Source of the DNA: Magnolia sinica
Lineage: Eukaryota; Streptophyta; Magnoliopsida; Magnoliales; Magnoliaceae
NCBI RefSeq assembly: GCF_029962835.1
Contig: NC_080581.1
Span: 25,620,001 to 25,684,000 of the forward strand
DNA length: 64,000 nt
Direction of reading: 5' to 3'
The notes under the pieces were generated by a model. That model did not search any database and was not told the DNA's origin. It was given only the letters and a program-made list of their open reading frames with translations. The translations under genes were made by a program, and so were the position numbers. This document shows, one piece after another, positions 34,133 through 47,419 of the stretch (position 1 is the first letter of the stretch; every line of letters starts with the position of its first letter).

Positions 34133-35486
34133 CAACCCCCAACCAGCATTTTGCTAGTCCCGAGCAAAATATGCGAAAAGTAAGTTGAGAATTACAGAAC
34201 AATCTCTATAAACTCGGATGATTTTTGTAGAATAATCCAGATATGAGAACTTTTAGATTCATGACTGTTGGATATTACTTTCTCCTAGACTCCAGTACAT
34301 GGTAAACTTCATAATCAAGTTCAAAGTATTATTCCATTAATTAGAGAAATTCTAACCATTGAGATCTATGAATGTATAATCTAATCTCGACTTGTCAACA
34401 TTAAGATTCACCTTGATATTTAAGGATATCATTGGTAACAACTGAGAGAATTCACGATAACTCTTCTTGTCTTACACATTATCTTTTTATTCTTTTAATT
34501 TTTATTTTTTTTATTAGAAGTAACGCCAAGAAGAGGGATCAGATCCTCACCTATAGGGAGCAAACCTAAGGTAAAGACTGTACACCCAACTTTTTCACAT
34601 ATCATTCATGGGGAATTAAATCTACACTTATAGGGAGCAAACCTAAGGTAAAGACCATTTGCCCAATCCTGTCAATTTTTTCAAGTTGGTTTCTTTCGTG
34701 TTTAGTGATTACCAAATTAATCCTTTAATATCGAACTGAAACCTTAATATGCAAGCGAGATGTGTCCTGCGAATTCATGACTCAACCAATGTTTACAAAT
34801 TCTAATAATGGATTAATAATTCAAACTTAGCTGTGAAATTTAATAGATAACTGAATCCAAGAGTCATAAAGTACCAATATCACGCATCTTGTAGTTCTAA
34901 ATCCAAGATGGCCGTCAAAATCGCTTCAAATTCATATGAAATTCTAGAAAATTTTTTAAAAATTTTCACAATCTCTGCTCAAGACTAGGAACATACTGAT
35001 TAGGAAGCCCCCCAACCTAAAATCTACATTGTCCTCAATGTAAAAGAAATAAGCATGTAATGCACATGAGACAAAATGAGTAAATGAGAAGTAATGGGAA
35101 GATAGTACCTGGATGATGCATAGAGAGACACTTTTCAAGAGATCACAGCCTGGGCACCGATCAGTACGAGAGAAAAGGCAACAAAAATAACACAAAATAC
35201 AATCCTACCTATACCACTTTCGTAGGTGCTCTCGATTGCATTTAGCGTATGCAACAAGCCTTTAAACCCCTAGGTTACCCCTAGTGGACGAGTTGTAGTC
35301 TCGTGAGGGTTTGCAGTAATGTTGCCCACAAACATTGAAATAACTAATGATAAGAATGAAAAGAAGTGAAGGGCTGGGTTGCCTCCCAGGAGCGCTAAGT
35401 TTACCGTCTTTAGCCAGACAAATAAAGCAACTACCCTAGTCCTATGAAAACAGGAAACCTACCAATACCTCCATCAGACTAGGAGA
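34133..35486 (-). other. Non-coding 3' internal region of the Athila/Tat-type element
   Basis: No open frame that resembles env. It holds a 27-bp exact direct repeat (34552-34578 and 34629-34655, core GGGAGCAAACCTAAGG) and GGGTTGCCTCCCAGGAGCGC near 35373, a motif I recall from 3' regions of related plant elements. Confidence 0.7.
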
Positions 35487-36560
35487 TCAATCCTGGTAAA
35501 CAGGATCAGTCAGAGGCATGGACATGTCCTCTGAATCAAATTTCTCGACAAATGGCTTTAAACGATGTCCATTTACTTTAAACTCCTTGCCATTGTCGAG
35601 ATCCCTTATCTCGACGGCCCCATGAGGATAAGCAGTAACAACAATGTAAGGGCCGGTCCAACGAGATCGAAGCTTACCCGGAAAGAGATGTAATCGAGAA
35701 TTATACAAAAGGACTTTCTGGCCTGGCGTGAATGATTTTCGTAGAATATGTTGATCATGAAACGCCTTCATCCTGTCCTTGTAAATTCTCGAATTCTCGT
35801 ATGTGTCGTTCCGGATTTCTTCAAGTTCATTCAACTAAAGTTTGCGTAGCGAGCCAGCGTTGTCTAGATTGAAATTAAGATTTTTGATCGCCCAGTATGC
35901 TTTATGTTCCAATTCCACAGGCAAGTGACAAGCTTTCCCATAGACAAGTCTAAAGGGAGACATTCCAATAGGAGTTTTAAAGGCAGTACGGTATGCCCAT
36001 AAGGCATCGGTCAATCGGATTGACCAATCCTTACGATCTGGGTTAACCGTTTTCTCCAGAATGTGTTTGATCTCCCTATTGGAAATCTCAGCTTGTCCAC
36101 TTGTCTGAGGATGGTATGGGGTGCTCACCTTATGAGAGATACCGTATTTCTTCATTAAACTCTCAAATGGTTTATTACAGAAGTGTGAGCCCCCATCACT
36201 AATGATGGCTCGAGGCATTCCGAATCGAGAAAGGATGTTTTCTTTTAGGAATTTAATGACCGTGCGATGGTCATTCTTTCGACACGGAATCGCTTCGACC
36301 CATTTAGTGACATAATCCACGGCGAGCAAAATATACAGATTCCCAAACGATTGGGGGAATGGTCCCATGAAATCGATGCCCCAGCAATCAAATGCTTCAA
36401 TGATAAGAATGGGATTCAAAGGCATCATATTTCGACGGGACAATGCTCCCAATTTCTGACAACGCTCACAAGCTTTGCAAAACTCATGAGTGTCCCTAAA
36501 CATAGTGGGCCAGTAAAAGCCACACTGCAGAATCTTGGCCGTGGTCTTTTTAGCAGAAAA
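35487..36560 (-). pseudogene. Integrase, Athila/Tat-type, interrupted
   Basis: [14 protein letters not shown] gives the CC part of the HHCC zinc finger; the His part lies upstream in a shifted frame (36503-36640). The catalytic core is present: [10 protein letters not shown] (first Asp), [14 protein letters not shown] (second Asp) and [15 protein letters not shown] (Glu in AE). The frame then meets a TAG at 35835-35837 and reopens as [32 protein letters not shown] and [11 protein letters not shown], the C-terminal GPY/F-type domain. At least one stop and one upstream frameshift disable it. Confidence 0.86.
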
Positions 36561-36627
36561 GTGACCACCACAGCCTGAGAGTGACAGAAGGAGATACTCT
36601 GATGCTCATCGTCTAGTACATATCTCC

Positions 36628-37926
36628 TTAGAATTTGGTCCGGCAATATTTAAATAAATAAGGATCATCCCAGAAAAAGTTGCGCACCTCGGTGAAAAAT
36701 TTCTTCTTATCTTGCGCAGTCCACTGTGTCGGTATGGCACCTGTAGCAAGATAATTAGCAATATCAGCGAACCAAGGTGAATGGGAGACTCTGAACAGCT
36801 GTTCATCAGGGAACATGTCATTGATATGGGTCGCCTCAAGGGAATCAGAGGTATTAAGGCGAGAAAGGTGATCGGCCACTACGTTCTCTACTCCCTTTTT
36901 ATCTTTAATTTCCAAATCAAATTCTTGGAGTAGAAGGATCCATCGTATCAAGCGGGGTTTAGAATCATTTTTCGAAAGAAGATACTTAAGTGCCGCATGA
37001 TCTGTGTAGATAATGATCTTGGATCCGATCAAGTAGGACCTAAATTTGTCCAAGGCGAACACTACAGCTAAGAGTTCCTTTTCCGTAGTCGAGTAGTTCA
37101 CCTGGGCAGAATTTAAAGTTCTACTTGCGTAATGAATGACGTAGGGCCGCTTATCTTTTCTCTGGCCTAGAACCGCCCCAAGAGCATAATCAGAGGCGTC
37201 GCACATAAGCTCAAAAGGAAGGCTCCAGTCGGGTGGCTGCATAATAGGTGTAGTGGTTAACATGCTCTTAAGCTTGGTGAAAGCTTCCTGGCACTGCTCA
37301 GTCCACTCATACGGAGCATCCTTTTGAAGAAGATTACATAAAGGACGAGAGAGAAGACTAAAGTCCTTTATGAATCGCCTGTAAAATCCCGCGTGTCCTA
37401 AGAAGGATCGCACGTCTCTGATGTTCTTGGGTGGAGGTAGGTTAGAGATAAGATCGATTTTTGCCTTATCTACCTCGATTCCTTTGGACGAGATGATATG
37501 CCCAAGGACAATTCCCTTTTGAACCATGAAATGGCACTTCTCCCAATTAAGTACCAGGTTCTTTTCTTCACATCTTTTCAGCACACATTTAAGACTTTCC
37601 AAGCACTTGTTGAAAGATGGACCGTAAACAGAGAAATCGTCCATGAAGACCTCTAGATATTGCCCTACCATATCAAAAAAGATACTAAGCATACATCGCT
37701 GAAAGGTGGCAGGGGCATTACATAATCCGAATGGCATCCTTCGGTAAGCAAAGGTGCCGTAGGGACATGTAAATGTGGTCTTTTCCTGGTCTTCAGGGGC
37801 TATCTCTATCTGGTTGTAGCTCGAATACCCGTTAAGGAAACTGTAATAGGAATGACCAGCTAACCTTTCCAGGATCTGATCAATGAATGGTAAAGGAAAG
37901 TGGTCTTTCCTCGTGACGGTATTCAA
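36628..37926 (-). pseudogene. Reverse transcriptase and RNase H, Athila/Tat-type
   Basis: Continues the RT after a frameshifted gap (37926-37996). [40 protein letters not shown] and the catalytic FMDDFSVYG (YXDD position) are intact, then [20 protein letters not shown] and the RNase H part [39 protein letters not shown] and [10 protein letters not shown]. It ends with DHLSRLNTS and a linker to a stop near 36628. The frame is open for 432 codons but is disconnected from Gag upstream and from integrase downstream. Confidence 0.88.
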
Positions 37927-37996
37927 CTTCCGTAGTCAATGCACATTCTCCAACCGGTAGTGACTCTAGTTTATATGAGTTAATTATTGGCATTGG

Positions 37997-40858
37997 CTAC
38001 GATGGTGATTCTGACTTCTTAGGAACCACTTGAGTTGGACTCACCCATTGACTATCGGATATAGGGTATTTAATACCCACATCCAATAGTTTAAGAACCT
38101 CAACTTTAACCACTTCATTCATGTTTGGATTTAGTCTACGTTGTGATTGCCGAGCGGTTTTTGCATTATCCTCAAGATATATGTGGTGAGTACAAATCGA
38201 GGGATCGATTCCTTTGAGGTCCGCGATCGTCCATCCCAGGGCTCCTTTATGCTCAATGAGAGTAGATATAAGCATACTCTCCTGTTCTTTCTCCAGGTGG
38301 GCAGAGATCACCACCGGGTATGTCTCATCTTGACCCAAATATGCATATTTCAAATCAGAGGGCAAAGGTTTTAGGTCAAGCTTCGGCGGCTTGAGGTTAG
38401 ACGGTAGAGGCACTATATCGGTTTGTGGTAATTCTTCAAATTGTGGCCTCCACCGGTTAACTTCAAGTACCGGTGCAGTATCAAGCAAGGCACATGTCTC
38501 CCTAATCATGTCATCATCGAAATCATGGGAGTGGGCCAGGCACGTCTCCAGATGGTCGGAGGATAAGGTTAGAGGTGTCGTATCTTCCACGAAAGAGTCA
38601 ATCATGTTAATGTCATGGAAATCGTCATCATCCTCTGCGTTGCTGCTGTTATTGAAAAAAATATTTGACTCCAATGTTAAATTTCCAAAAGACATAGTCA
38701 TGATACCATTCCTGCAATTGATAATTGCATTTGACGTGGCGAGGAATGGGCGACCAAGAATGACGGGAATCTGAGTGCTCATGTTATTGATGGGTTCGGT
38801 GTCCAAGATGATAAAGTCTACAGGGTAGTAAAATCTATCGACCTGGACTAACACATCCTCAATTATCCCTCTTGGTACACGAACAGAGCGATCAGCAAGT
38901 TGTAGTGTGGTTAGGGTGGGTTTTAATTCACCCAAACCTAACTGTTTGTATACCGAGTAGGGAATCAAATTGACGCTCGCTCCTAAGTCAAGAAGTGCGT
39001 GATCAATTCGATGGTTCCGGATTACACATGATATGGTTGGGCTACCGGGATCCTTGAATTTCTGCGGCACGTCTTGTTTCAGGATGGCACTCACTTTCTC
39101 AGTCAAGAAGATTTTCTTTTGAATAATTTTCCGTCGCTTGGTCGTGCATAAGTCTTTTAGGAATTTGGCATATGAAGGTATCTGTTTAACGACATCAAGC
39201 AGAGGAATGTTGACTTTCACCTGTTTCAACACCTCTAGGATATCCTGAGAGTTAGAGGGAGGTTTTGGTGAAACTAACCGTTGGGGGAATGAAGCAACTG
39301 GCTTCTCTAGAAGTTCCGGTTCTACTTTTTGTGGGGCATCACTAGATCCATCATTGTTGTCCTCTTCTGGTTCTTGAGGCTTTTCGGGCCTAACCGGAAG
39401 AGTTTTATCAATGATCTTCCCACTCCTAAGAGTGGTGATGGATTTAGCATGCCCCATCTGATTTGAAGAGCTGGGATCATTAATCTCGTATTGCGGTTTA
39501 GGATTGGGGAGAGGTTGTGCAGGAAGCATCCCCTTTTCTATAACCGTCATACGAGAATCTATCTTTTGCATAAAATCTGTAATTCCCCGCATTGCCTGAG
39601 CCAGCTCTTGTATGGGATTTTGAACCGGTTCCTCTTGAGGTTTCACTTGATTTGGATTTTGATTGAAGAAACCTGGAGGAGTCGCCGTTTGTCCATTTCT
39701 CCAACTGAAGTTTGGATGATTTTTCCAGCCAGGATTGTATGTGTTAGAGTTAGGTCCAGTAAAAGGTCTTTGATAATTATTTACGGCATTGGCTTGTTCA
39801 TTCAACACTCCTCGAAAGGCAGGTATTGTAGGACAGTTTTCAGTTGTGTGAATGTTGCAATCACAGATGCCGCAAACAATTTCATTGACCTTATCCTTCT
39901 TTCCTTCCATGGCCTCAATTTTCCTTATGAGCGTAGTCACTTTACACTTGAGATCATCCTCTTCTTTCAAGAGATATAATCCACCTTTTTCCTTTAATTG
40001 AGTTGGCCTAGACGTGGTGTTCGACTTTGGGTAATAGTCCCAAGATTGTGTTTTTTCAGCCAAACTGTCGAGGTAGTCCCATACCTCGTCGATATCTTTA
40101 TTAATGAACTCTCCATTACACATTGTCTCGACCATTTGGCGCATGGAAGATGTTAGTCCATCATAGAAAAAATTTGTAATGCGCCACGTTTCAAATCCGT
40201 GTTGTGGGCATGAACTGACCAAATATTTGAACCTTTCCCAACATTGGAAGAATGTTTCATCTTCCTTTTGGGCAAAGTTCATGATTGCTTTTCTGAGGGT
40301 AATCGTTTTATGATGTGGGAAGAATTTTTTTATGAATTCCCTCTGCATGTCGTTCCATGTGCCAATGGATCTAGGACGCAGTGAATGTAACCACGTCTTA
40401 GCTTTCTCTTTTAAGGAAAAAGGAAAGAGTTTCAGCCTAATTGTATCCTCAGATACATTAGGAAAACATAATGTAGCTATAATCTCATCGAACTCTTTCA
40501 AATGTAAATATGGACTTTCTGATTCAAGTCCATGGAATTTGGGAAGGAGTTGGATAACTCCTGGCTTGATGTCCATTTGTCCTGTATTTTCAGGAAAAAT
40601 CATGCATGAGGGCGTACTCACTCCCGCCGGTTGTAGAAAATCTCGTAAAGTACGAGGCGGGGGTGCCTGTTGCACCTCATTTTCATCCTGGGTATCCTCC
40701 ACCCTGGGTGGAAGTGGAGGAGGTTGGTCTTCAGCCATAACCTCAGTTAACTCAGGGGATTTTGAGCGGTGTCTAGTACTGCGATGGATAGTCAACCCCT
40801 CAACCAATCCTCCTTCAGTCAAGAGACCTCGAGTGTCACCACGGGCCCACTTGGGCAT
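37997..40858 (-). pseudogene. Gag-protease-start of RT, Athila/Tat-type
   Basis: Open from ATG 40858 (MPKWARGDTRG) for about 950 codons. Gag core: RLKLFPFSLKEKAKTWLHSL and CWERFKYLVSSCPQHGFETW, the retrotransposon gag domain. CGICDCNIHTTENCP is a CCHC-type knuckle with altered spacing. DLGASVNLIPYSVYKQLGLG is the aspartic protease, with DLG in place of the usual DTG/DSG. The RT begins at YPISDSQWVSPTQVVPKKS and the frame stops at 37997-37999. Plus-strand frames over the same region (38147-38374, 38391-38774, 39491-39979, 40332-40883) are shadows. The frame ends by a shift, so it cannot make a full pol. Confidence 0.88.
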
Positions 40859-41531
40859 GGAAACACTCGCAGCCCTCAATTAAAAACCTAATCCTAAGAA
40901 AGGAAAAGAAAATCTAGAAAGAAAGAGAGGGAGAGTTGGAAAGGAATTACCAAATTGAAGCTCCTAAGTTAAGGACCAGCAAAATAAAACAAAAATAAGT
41001 TAGATACTAAAAAGAAGAGGAACAATCCTTTAAAATAAAGGTAGTAGTAAGCTACTTTCTAAAAGAAAGTATTCCTAAAAGAAAGTGAAAATTTCTAAAA
41101 TAAGTTAAGAGAGTCCTAAACTAGAAAGTAGATTACTAAAAGAGAATTGAAAAATAGAAAGTAGGGAAGGAGTGTACCGAATTAGAGATTTCTATCTTAA
41201 AGGCCTACAAAATAGGAAGGTTAGTTTCTAAAAAATTCTAAAAATAAATTAAGAAACAAAATTAGGTTCTAAAAGTGCCAGAATTAGAAAATTTCTAAAA
41301 TTTAAACCCTAATTCTAAAAATATGAAAAAGTAGAGAGATTAGGAAGGAATTACCAATTTAGAAACTTATGTCCAGATCCTATAAAACAGGAAACAAGTT
41401 AAGTTCTAAAAATAGAATAAAATAAAAACTTCTATCCTAAAGTAAGTAAAATCCTAATCCTAACTTAATTCTAAAACTAATTAATTTCAGAAAAACGTAA
41501 CCGTCAATCCCCGGCAATGGCGCCAAAATCT
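40859..41531 (-). other. 5' untranslated leader and primer-binding site of the Athila/Tat-type element
   Basis: An AT-rich leader with many CTAAAA/TTCTAAAA motifs between the Gag start and the PBS (41509-41525). No open frame. Confidence 0.7.
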
Positions 41532-43965
41532 TGTTCACTCCCCAAGTATAGGGTTGTGATGTAGTAATAAACTCGGTAAGACCGAGGTCGAATCCACAGG
41601 GACTGAAACCTGTACGTTTCCTGAAACTAGGTAGAAATAGAACTAGCCCAGGATGCAATCTAAATCAAATAGAATTTAAGAAACAATTGTGGAATAATTA
41701 TCTAAAACTTTAAGGAATTCTGAGGAAGGAAAACTAGGGATTCAGAGGATCCACTTGTAGAGATCAGGGAGATCTTATGCCTGCATCAAGGATTATGGAA
41801 TTCAAACTTATTTGATCTGGTTTTCAAGAGATGAAAGGTATATGAATTAGAATGGATTCTATCATCTAACCATGCCCAGGAGACAAAGCAAACAACAGGA
41901 TTGAACTAATTACCAACCAATCATCAATGTATGAGGATCAGGAAGGGTACTGTCATCCTACCATGCCCGTGGAGCAATGATGAACAACAGGGCTTCCTGA
42001 CTTCATAAACATAGAAAGGGAAAGAAATATTCAAAGCCATTGCAAATCCATTGTAATTTCAGTCACAACAGACCATTAAAGACTGAGTAAATATTCTTTT
42101 AATAATCAACTCAAAACCAAGTTCAGTTCATAAATTTAAATGAAAAGCAGGAAATAGTGTCCCATCTCGCTACAGGCTTCACCTCTTAGCCCTAGCTAAG
42201 AGGTTTATCCAACCATGATTAGGAAAAATCCTTAGGGTTCATAAGAATAGAAGAGATCAACAACCCAGAAAAATAAGGAGAAGAAAATCAGGCAAACACT
42301 TCCCTTTCTTCCTTCCTTCCTTCACATGCGCCAGAACGAGCACCTTCACGTTCCAAAAGAACTTCCCCTGCCAATGGACCAGCAGCCAAACTCCTCTCGT
42401 GCACAGCAGCAGCCACCCTCCGTTTCCTCTTTCACTTTTCTTCCTTTTTGTTTTCTGCTCCAGATGTAGCTGCTCCTCTCGTTCTCTTTCTTCTTCTTTT
42501 TTTCTGCTGCTTCCCTTCAAAACCGAGCACTCACAGCTGCCTCCCCCACGGTCCAGCAGGCTTCCTCTTTTATCCTTCCTGCAGCCGGAGAGAGCGAAGG
42601 CCCGTTTCCACACGGCAGCATGCGCAGCAATTCTTTCACGCACGGCAGCGTGCGCAGCAACCGAAACCTCTCACGCAAATTTTCCTGTGGGGCCCGTTCT
42701 TAAGTTCGTGCCAGAGATCCACTCCGTTCATTAGCTGCTCCTCGAAATTTTGACCGGAGGTGACTGGTTTTGGAATGCTTTTGACGCGGCCAAACGCAAT
42801 AATCACGCTGCAATCGTCGCCGGGCTGTCCGTTTATGACTGCTGAAACTAGCCCGTGTGTATGCATGAGTTCATAAAAATCGACATAGGTTTGACCAGAT
42901 CGTACCCCTCTGCATTATGAATGGATCGGATTGAGGATTCGGTCCGTGATGATGGCCCACTACGATCATCCGCAGCCTCTGTTTCGCAGAAGTAACAGAG
43001 CCGCGGACGTCGTTTGAGTCAGTGGTGATTGTGGGCCCACGCTGGAATTCCAATGTAGAATCCACTCCGTCCATTGTTTCCATGACGAAAAACCATCTGG
43101 GATGGACGGTTTTGGAGTGTAGTTGGTGTGGTCCATTGATCTTTGCTCGCTGCCGTCCAACCTGCGATTTAAAGTTACGATCTTCCCGTAGCTTGCATGA
43201 AGACGAACGGACACCTAGGAGAGGGTTTTCGCCCCCCTATGGATACAGTATACGACACTGATCATCAATTTGGATGATGTGTGGGGCCCACAACTTGAAA
43301 CCGTGACCCACGGCGTAAGACGCTGTTGCGTTTTGGTCGGATTTGGAAGAAGGACTCGGTCAGAAGTCGGTTTGACCGACTTCTCGTTCCTGTGCACGGC
43401 CAGTGCACTTATGCACTATGCACACGCATACTCCAGGGGGTCCCACAGAGATGTTTGTGAGAAATCCGCTCCGTCTATCCATTTGGCAAGCTCATTTAAA
43501 CAGTTGAGACCAAAAATGGAGAGTATCCAGATATCGGGTGGGCCCCACTTAAGTATTTAAGGGGCTGATCTCTCTGTTTAGCCACTTTCACGGTGATCTA
43601 ATGGGTGATTTTTGATTTGTACGGTTTATTTAAGGTCTTCAGGCCATATATGGAGTTTCGAGCCAATCAGATGGCGGGAACTATGTAATCTTGCATTTTT
43701 CACCAATTTCGGGCCTCTTTAACGTGAATGGCTTGATTTTCTAGAATCCTTGGTGTGTAATTCCATCGATCTTGGTCCCCTGGGGTCCGTCCCTTGCCTT
43801 GGGTGTCATCAGAGCGTCAAATCCATGGTTTAAGCATACTTTTTCAGTTCATGCTTGTAAATACACTCTGCGTCACAAATACAATTAAATCAGGCTATTA
43901 AACGGTATCATGCTTGTAAATCCATGCAATAAATGGGTCTGATATGCAATATTTGACCCTCAACA
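41532..43965 (-). repeat. 5' LTR of the Athila/Tat-type element
   Basis: 2,434 bp, nearly identical to 31702-34132. Differences include a 2-bp insertion (GTGTGTATG against GTGTATG near 42857) and about 18 substitutions. As the 5' LTR it would hold the promoter on the minus strand; no convincing TATA box was chosen. Confidence 0.92.
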
Positions 43966-46900
43966 CATCTAGGGCCTAAATTTAGCCAACTTATTACTGG
44001 CCAATCAAGACAAATGCAACTAAATAATGACCTACCTAAAGCCAGGACAATTAGGGGTCAGATCTTAATTAACAAACCAAATTGACCTAATTACTCCTTT
44101 ATCTCAAGAACCAACGGTTTAGGGTGATTAGGATCGAATCACTGTTTTCGCTAGTTGCGAATAGGCCACACTATGAATTTAGTTAATCCAAACATTAATC
44201 ATCGGGTATAAGAAATCTCATTATCCAATTTATTCCAAAAAAAATGCCCTGATTGTCTGAACAAGCTCCAAACCGCTCGTTTGTGGACCACTAAAGCCGA
44301 GACTATAGAAAGACATTCGTCCTAGCGGGCTTGTCGTTCATCGCTGGATATCGAGTTGAGATCGCGTCTCAAATCACTCAACTTAGACTCACAAATCTAA
44401 TACATGAGATGTGTGAATATTCTTAAAATTAAGCAAAAACTTAGTTAGTTGTCCTCATTCGGTCTTTGCTAAAGTTGTGTCTTTTAGACTATTAGATTGC
44501 GACCAAATTTAAGACAACAAGTTAAGACCTAGTACATATATGTATAGCCGCAATCTTGATCAACCATCGTTGACTATCGAACTGACTTGATTATACCCGT
44601 CAATCGGCGCATTCAAATGGTGCACCGATCGTATTCATATGTAGATCATCATTAGGGCCAACTATTATATGGTGTATATTGACCCATTACACCCTATAGT
44701 GGACCCCAAATGTTAGAAACACTCTCCCATAGGGCTAATATAATGAAAAAATAGGCTTTAGGACTATTTGTACCATTCATGGTACTATAAATAGGGTACT
44801 TGGGGGCAACCATTGCTCCCATCCAATTTTTACCCTATAGAAATAGAGAAAGAAAGAAAGAAGAAGAGAAAGGAAGTGAGGAGGAGATTGGTGTTACATT
44901 CACCAAATCTTTCAATCAAAGCTCTAGCCTTGACCATTCTCCTCCACTAAATCCACCTCATTCGTAATTGAAAGGTAAGAAATGAACCATACTTCCCAAC
45001 TTAGATTTTTATAGGATGAATTACATGAATCTCACCTAATTCCTTTAGATTTGGTGTAAGAATAATTTTTCCCTAAAATCCTAACCTTAGAAGCTCAAAA
45101 ATTAAAATTTCTTTCTTAAGGTGCAGACCATTATTTCTAAGTTGCAATTTATTGACCCTTGAGGGTCTCAGTTAATAATTCTTGATAGTGAATGATATGG
45201 TGTATGATAACATGTCTACGCTTTGATAATTACATGCATTGCTAATTCTTGCTTATTGATGCTCACATGTTCAACAAAATGCTTAAGTGATTGTGTTGTT
45301 TTATTAATACTCACATGTTCGATGAAATGCCTGATTGATGGTGTTGTGTTATAGATGCCCACATACTGATGAAATGCTTAGGTGGTTGTGTTGCTAAATT
45401 TAGGCTTCATATAAAATTTTGTTACAATTGCCCGATGAATTGTTAATCTTTAGCGATGTTTAGAATTGCTTACGATATTGGGTCAATCAATAAGTCACTC
45501 GAACTAAGCGGTGAACCGAGTTAGGCTGGTCACCCTAGGCTTATTCGATTGACCCGTGTTGAACACGGACAACAGATAGTAACTAGACTACATGGGATGC
45601 TTGCACCCAATGCCAGGTGCACTGAGGTTCTCCTAAGTCAATTAAATTAGTCTAACAGCCGATTGATCATATATATTTACAATGTATGATACAACCAAAT
45701 TGACTTTAGGATACCCCATTCCTAATGGATGAGTCTATTCATAACCGTTAGTACGACGCGATCCCACAAAGACTCATGAGCTAGCATGGTAGTATGGGAC
45801 ACCACGTCTAAGTTGTCAGCCTACGTTGGGGTGACGTGCCTACCACATAGGCAAAATATTAGGTGATGAGCCAATCATGTTGGTGAAATATTAGGAGACG
45901 AGCCTCCCCATAGTAAACAATGAGCATTGATGGAGGTGATAGATTTTTGTTCAAACGGCCCCGTTAAATACTCGGCTAAGGGATCCATGTCAGAGTACCA
46001 TTCGAACGACTCTGGCGTGAATGAAATTGGGTAATGAGGCATTTCCTTTGTGGTGATTTGGTTTTATACGACAAGCCTGTACCTTTGAATTGAGTGATCA
46101 TACTTAGTGTTTAGGTGACAACCCATCCCGAATTGATCCTCATGCCTTTAGTATCATACCTTTGGAATTGTTGACTTGTGAGATATAACAAACGATACCT
46201 AAATTTGGATCAAGGGACATGCGTGTGGAGCTGCTACGTGCAACAACGAGCCACGTGATCTGGATAAGGACTTGTGATATAACATCGATATCCTAGCTTT
46301 GCTAACCTACTGTTTGAATCGTGAATTATAACAACTTGGCTAATCATGTATATCATCAAGACAATATTATTGGGTTGTACTGCGGGCCAACCATTGCGTA
46401 TATCATCATGAAAATTATTGTTGAGTTGTGCTGCAGGCCAACCATTGCGCATAACATTACATCATACATTAAATAACCGACTTAAGAATTGTTAGTTTCA
46501 TATGTTATCATTACCCGCACTGATTAAGTTAATAACATATGTAACCTATAACTAATGGAACTACTGAGTTAACTACTCACTCCTGCTTGGGACGATGTTT
46601 TAAAACAACAATCATGCGATATTATCAATGCAGATACTATCGAAATCTCTGACGAGTATGCTTACATCGGACTACACCACCGCCGTTATGTTTTGAATGA
46701 TTGGATCAAAACTGAGAGAACTTTACACTTTAATCATTTTGGGTATATATATATATATCGTGGCTTGTATAATTCTCATTTGGGCAGATACTACTCTTGG
46801 AATTGTACATTTTTAATATTAATCATCTATTTTTTGGCTTAGTTATCTCTACTTAACTTTTGATGCCGTTGATTTAAAACTACTCTGATTAGTGAACGTT

Positions 46901-47014
46901 AATCGGGCTGCGCGGGCACGTAAGAACTTGCCTACATGCATTTTTGCTAGGTTCACACTCGAAAACTTGAGATCTGAGCCTTCGTACTAGGGTGATGATT
47001 TTCAGGGCGTGACA

Positions 47015-47419
47015 CATTCAATATGAATCGTTCATCATCCGAGCCCAACTTTGATGTCCACCATCCATCACGTGGCTCCCACCTTTGCTATGGACCGTCC
47101 ATAATGTGGGGCCTACTTGATGTAGATAGTCTATCATGTGGGACCCACCTTTGATGTTGATATGGGTCCCACCTTTGCTATGGACCATCCATCATGTGGA
47201 GCCCACTTGATGTAGATAATCTATCATGCGAGGCCACATTTTAATGTGAACCATTAGTCATGTGCATCCCACCTTTTCTATGGACCATCCATCATGTGGG
47301 GCCCAACCGTCAATATGGGTTGTTCATCATATAGGCCCGCCTTTGATGTCAACCTTCTATCATGTGGTCCCACTTTCGATGTCTACCATTTATCATGTGA
47401 GTCCCACCTTTGATGTGGG
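47015..47419. repeat. Minisatellite, middle block
   Basis: About 11 copies of the same roughly 35-bp unit between the two LTR insertions. Its last five bases, GTGGG, are the left TSD of the Athila-like solo LTR. Confidence 0.85.

Larger units (their letters stand above)
31702..43965 (-). mobile_element. Ty3 (Metaviridae-type) LTR retrotransposon, Athila/Tat group, full length
   Basis: 12,264 bp with LTRs 31702-34132 and 41532-43965 and a perfect 5-bp TSD CATCT (31697-31701 and 43966-43970). Transcribed on the minus strand. The primer-binding site beside the right LTR (41509-41525) reads TGGCGCCATTGCCGGGG on the minus strand, fitting a tRNA-Asp primer with one mismatch, as in Athila elements. 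Gene order Gag-protease-RT-RNase H-integrase. There is no open env-like frame. The LTRs differ at roughly 20 positions by eye (under 1%), so the insertion is recent, yet the pol frame is broken at several places. Confidence 0.92.
31479..47014 (+). mobile_element. Del/Tekay-like solo LTR, split by a nested Ty3 element
   Basis: Left part 31479-31701 begins TGTAATATCCTAGATTTTCG; right part 43971-47014 ends GGGCGTGACA. Without the nested element it is about 3.27 kb. Flanks CCTTC (31474-31478) and CATTC (47015-47019) differ at one base, consistent with a 5-bp TSD. A TATA box TATAAATA is at 44786-44793, about 1 kb into the LTR. No internal domain is present, so a solo LTR formed by recombination is the simplest reading. 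The lineage (Del/Tekay chromovirus) is inferred from the ends and the great length. Confidence 0.65.

Noticed and set aside
38147..40883. Plus-strand frames opposite Gag-pol (up to 183 codons)
   Set aside because: Shadows of the minus-strand gag-pol reading frame.
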